From: Nyssa sinensis
Lineage: Eukaryota; Streptophyta; Magnoliopsida; Cornales; Nyssaceae
Length of the DNA stretch: 64,000 nucleotides
Direction: 5' to 3'
Assembly: GCA_008638375.1 (NCBI GenBank)
Contig: CM018037.1
Location: 32,039,076-32,103,075, forward strand
This document shows, one piece after another, positions 60,226-64,000 of the stretch. The notes beneath the pieces are model-generated. The model was not told the origin of the DNA. It saw only the letters and a list, made by a program, of their open reading frames with translations, and searched no databases. The translations under genes were made by a program, and so were the position numbers. Position 1 is the first letter of the stretch, and every line of letters begins with the position of its first letter.

Positions 60226-60677
60226 TGATGCAGGCCAAAACCTGCAGGGATGGCTGGAACCAAAAGGTCTCAACCAAGGGAAAGGGATAGTCCCGGGATG
60301 TCACTCACTGGGGGCAACGGACGTCACTGAACGTTGCTAATCACGAAAGACACTCACGCGACCAAGCCACACGCTTGATTCTAGGAGGATTCACTCACTC
60401 CAAGCAAGAACAAAACTTGCAGAGAAATATTTTTATAATCACCCAAAAACTACTTATGATTTCATTCCAAAAGATATTTATAAAAATTACAATAGATGAC
60501 TCTTCATTTACCCCCTTTACACTTAGTACTTTAAGTCTTTCCAAAGCAAGCTACACTTCCAAAGCAGTCAACACACATTAATAAGACATAGAAGTCAAAA
60601 GATCTGCAAATACTAATACTAAAAAAATAAATACTAACTAGATAGACTTTTAATTTCCCCATTATGCTCCTGCATCA
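60226..60677 (-). mobile_element. 3' LTR of a Ty3/Gypsy element
   Basis: 452 bp bounded by perfect 9-base inverted ends TGATGCAGG ... CCTGCATCA, i.e. extended TG...CA termini. It abuts the polypurine tract and lies just after the pol stop codon. The five bases outside are TATAT; the matching target duplication at the 5' end lies beyond the window. Confidence 0.85.
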
Positions 60678-60690
60678 TTCTCCTCCGCTG
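60678..60690 (-). other. Polypurine tract of the Gypsy element
   Basis: CAGCGGAGGAGAA on the minus strand, directly upstream of the LTR. This is the expected plus-strand primer site for reverse transcription and fixes the LTR edge at 60677. Confidence 0.75.
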
Positions 60691-60703
60691 AAAAAGAAGC
60701 CAC

Positions 60704-63700
60704 CTAGAAATTTGCAACTAAATCGTTCCAAAGCCTTTCATCAAGTTTCTTGAGCTCTTGACCTGAAATCCATGCATCTTCAGAATGTGCTTTGCCCGTC
60801 CAATGGACCAAATATTGTGTATAGGTTCCTCGACGAGTAGTGATAGACCGAACATCCAAAACATCAAGGATTTCTTGATGGGTATTTACTGGTATAGTAG
60901 ACAAGTCTTCAAGCTTCAAGGACTCATCATTTTCATCTCCATAATAAGCATACAAGTCACTAATGTTAAAAACTGGACTGATAGAAAATCCTTGCGGCAA
61001 CTCCACTCGATATGCATTTGGTCGAAGTTTCTTGATGATTCGGCATGGTCCAAACTTCCTTTGCTTGAGCTTGTTATAAGAACCAGCTGGAAATCTTTCC
61101 TTCCGAAGATAAACCATGACGAGATCACCTTCTTCAAACTTTTTACTCTTTCGGTGAGCATCAACCTGGGATTTATAATGCTTAGAAGCTTCTTTTAAAT
61201 GCTCGCGGACTTGATCATGAATGCCTTTGATGTGGGCAGCAAACTCCTCCGCATCCATGCTAACTCGAACTTGATTACTTAATGACAAAAGATCCAAAAC
61301 TTGATGGGGTTTTTTGCCATAAATTACCTCAAATGGGGCCTTCTTAGTTGATCGATTGAAAGAACTATTATAGGCAAATTCAGCTTGAGGAATGGTGAAC
61401 TCCCACCTCTTTGGATTATCTACCACCAAACTCCTCAATAAATTTCCAAGAGATCTATTCACCACTTCAGTTTGCCCATCGGTTTGAGGATGATAAGCAC
61501 TATAAAACTGAAGTTGAGTTCCAAAAAGCTTCCAAAGTGTCTTCCAAAAGTAGCTTATAAACCGCACATCACAATCTGATACGATTGACTTTGGAATGCC
61601 ATGTAAACGAACTATCTCTCGGAAAAACAAAGTAGCAACATGAGAAGCATCGGTGGAGTTCTTACATGGAATAAAATGAGCCATTTTTGAGAAACGATCA
61701 ACAACTACAAAAATGCAATCATACCCGTGTTGCGTTCTCGGCAAGCCTAGGACAAAGTCCATTGAAATATCCTTCCAAGGAACATTAGGGACAGGAAGGG
61801 GCTGATATAAACCTGTATTTTGCACTCCTCCTTTGGCCTTTTGACACACCAAGCACCTTTGTACAAACCGAGCAACATCACGTTTCAAAGAAAGCCAAAA
61901 ATAGCGTTCTTTAACCAACAATTCAGTTTTGTCTCTTCCAAAATGCCCACCAAGTCCACCACCATGCAGCTCTTGGATGACAAAAAGCCTCAAAGATCCC
62001 TCCGGAATACACAACTGATTTCCCCTAAAAAGGTACCCATTCAAAAGCGAATAATCTCGGCTTTTCCCATCACTCAACTCTTGTAAAACCTTAGAAAAGA
62101 AAGGGTCTGTTGCATAGTATTCCGGAAAAAAATCGAAGCCAACAATTTCGAAAGAGAGAGAAGTCAATAAGCTGTATTTTCTACTCAAAGCATCAGCAAC
62201 CTTGTTGGAGGAACCTGCTTTGTGATTTAGAACAAAGCTGAACCTTTCCATAAAAGATACCCAGCCACCATGTCGAGAATTCAGCTTCTTTTGTGCCTTA
62301 AGAAATCGTAAAGCCTCATGATCTGAATAGAGAACAAACTCCACACCAACAAGGTATTCTTCCCAATGTCGCAAAGCTTGCACAATCGCATACAACTCCT
62401 TGTCATACGTCGAATACTTCTTCTTGGCATCACTTAACTTTTCACTGAAATAAGCAATCGGCCTTCCTTCTTGCATCAGAACAACACCTATACCCACATT
62501 TGATGCATCACACTCAACTTGGAAAGTTTTTGAAAAATTGGGTAGTGCTAGAACTGGAGCTTCCACAAGCTTTGCTTTTAAAAGCTGAAAACTCTTTTCG
62601 GCTTCCTTAGTCCACCAAAACTCCTTACTTTTCAATACGTCCATCATAGGAGCAACAAGGGTGCTGAAGTGTCTGATGAACCTTCGATAAAAAGAAGCCA
62701 AGCCGTGAAAGCTTCGCACTTCAGTAAAACTTCTCGGGGTTGGCCAATCAAGAATAGCCTTCACCTTCTCTTCATCCATTTGCATACCATCCGCACTCAC
62801 AACGTAACCTAGAAACACAACCCGATCAGTGACAAAGGAACATTTATTCAGGTTAATACAAAGCTGGTTGTCATGCAGGACTTTGAACACATTTGCTAAA
62901 TGCTTCAAGTGCTGAATTTTATCTTGGCTATACACCAAGATGTCATCGAAGTAAACGACCACATACTTCCCCATAAACTCCTTCAAAACTTGAGTCATCA
63001 ATCTCATAAAAGTGCTTGGGGCATTGGAAAGCCCAAATGGCATGACCAACCATTCATACAAACCATTCTTTGTTTTAAAGGCTGTTTTCCATTCATCTCC
63101 CAGTTTAATTCGAATCTAATGATATCCACTTCGAAGATCAATTTTTGAAAAGACTTTTGCATCACAAAGCATATCAAACATATCATCAAGACGGGGAATT
63201 AGGAGCCGGTACTTTACAGTTATCTTATTTACAGCTCTACTATCGATACACATCCTCCAAGTTCCATCTTTTTTTGGAGTTAGGAGGGCTGGGACAGCAC
63301 AAGGACTTAATGACTCCCTGATCAATCCCTTTTTTAGCAATTCTTCGACTTGTCTTTCTAATTCAGCATGTTCACTTAGTGACATTCTATAGTGAGGCAA
63401 GTTGGGAAGGATTGCACTTGGTATAAAATCAATTCGGTGCTGAATATCACGAAGAGGCGGCAAGCCAGCAGGTAATTCATCTGGAATTACGCCTTTGAAT
63501 TGACGGAGTAACCTCGAAACTTCTTCAGGAACATCTTTGACATCTTCCTCACTTCCCCCTACAACCACCAAGGCATATGCCAGCCTCTCTTTACTGAAAA
63601 CTTGTTCAAAAGTTCTGTAGGACAGCAAGCTAACTTGGCCTTGAGGTGCCACACTTGTGGGAAGATCTTTCAAAGGAGTCAACACAAATATCACCCCATC

Positions 63701-64000
63701 TTTCTTAAGAGAGTATGTGTTCTTTCTCCCGTCATGTTGAACATACCGAGCATATTGCCACGGTCTTCCAAGTAGTAAATGACAAGCATCCATAGGAAGG
63801 ACATCAAAATAGAACTTATCTTCATACTTGCCAATTGAAAATTTCACCTGGCACCTTTGCGTCACTAGAACCTCCCCTCCTTTCTTAAACTATGACACTT
63901 TGTAGGGCTTAGGATGCTGCTCACAAGGAAGTTTCAGCTTCTCCACCATGGTCTTGGACACCATATTCTCAACACTTCCAGAATCAATCATCAAAATACA
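60704..64000 (-). pseudogene. Ty3/Gypsy pol, broken and cut by window end
   Basis: One frame of 1099 codons runs from the window edge to TAG at 60706-60704. Domains in order: retropepsin-like protease (DSGS at codons 6-9), reverse transcriptase (GYH region, MPFGLSNAP, YFDD at codons 350-353), RNase H (ECDASNVGIG, YSDHEALRF), integrase with an HHCC zinc region (H-G-G-G ... CLVCQKAK) and the DDE residues (SMDF, SDCD, GQTE), and a chromodomain-like end (ILDVRS..., YLVHWTGK...DAWIS). This order and the chromodomain place it among plant chromoviruses. Two in-frame TAG codons (63892-63890, after the protease motif; 63118-63116, within RT) inactivate it. Otherwise the frame is undamaged, so the copy is fairly young. 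The gag part and 5' LTR lie outside. Confidence 0.93.

Noticed and set aside
60785..61198. Plus-strand frames over the Gypsy pol region (60785, 61820, 62900)
   Set aside because: Antisense shadows of a well-supported minus-strand pol frame.

Overview
The window is AT-rich nuclear DNA of a flowering plant, most likely a eudicot. Genes have several introns, the proteins belong to plant families (cucumisin-type subtilases, a RABA2 Rab GTPase), and the spacers are full of plant retrotransposon, SINE, MITE and foldback debris. I cannot name the species.

Layout. 1-8787 is mostly repeat-derived non-coding DNA with one small two-exon gene (4641-5036, minus strand) for a 79-residue secreted cysteine-rich peptide; it is only seen when its two exons are joined. 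8788-54219 is a tandem array of four cucumisin-like subtilisin-type serine protease genes, all on the minus strand and all with the same ten-exon structure (genes 1 to 4: 11390-18499, 21809-27171, 31439-36755, 44261-49547). Genes 2, 3 and 4 are each intact (734 codons). Gene 1 has a one-base insertion in exon 9 just after the catalytic serine and is predicted to stop at 554 residues. 54679-57438 (plus strand) is an intact two-exon RABA2-type (Rab11-class) GTPase gene of 218 residues. 60226-64000 is the 3' half of a Ty3/Gypsy chromodomain retrotransposon on the minus strand: a complete 452-bp LTR, the polypurine tract, and a pol frame broken by two nonsense codons and running off the window.

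The most informative structure is the history recorded in the subtilase array. Duplication junctions can be placed to a few bases (about 20544, 30086, 42906 and 54220, all at a shared AGGT). Spacer A and spacer B share a 5'-truncated LINE, flanked in spacer B by a 13-bp target duplication, while spacer C keeps the empty site. Genes 3 and 4 are nearly identical, but gene 2 and spacer C are more diverged. The simplest reading is that the newest event duplicated a block made of LINE-bearing spacer plus gene. Spacer A then lost 3239 bp.

Functionally the subtilases should be secreted proteases (signal peptide, I9 prodomain, S8 catalytic domain with PA insertion, Fn3-like C-terminus). They share near-identical core promoters with a TATA box about 50 bases before the ATG, so co-expression is likely. 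The Rab gene is an unrelated trafficking gene. All splice sites were inferred by eye from consensus, phase and agreement between paralogues.
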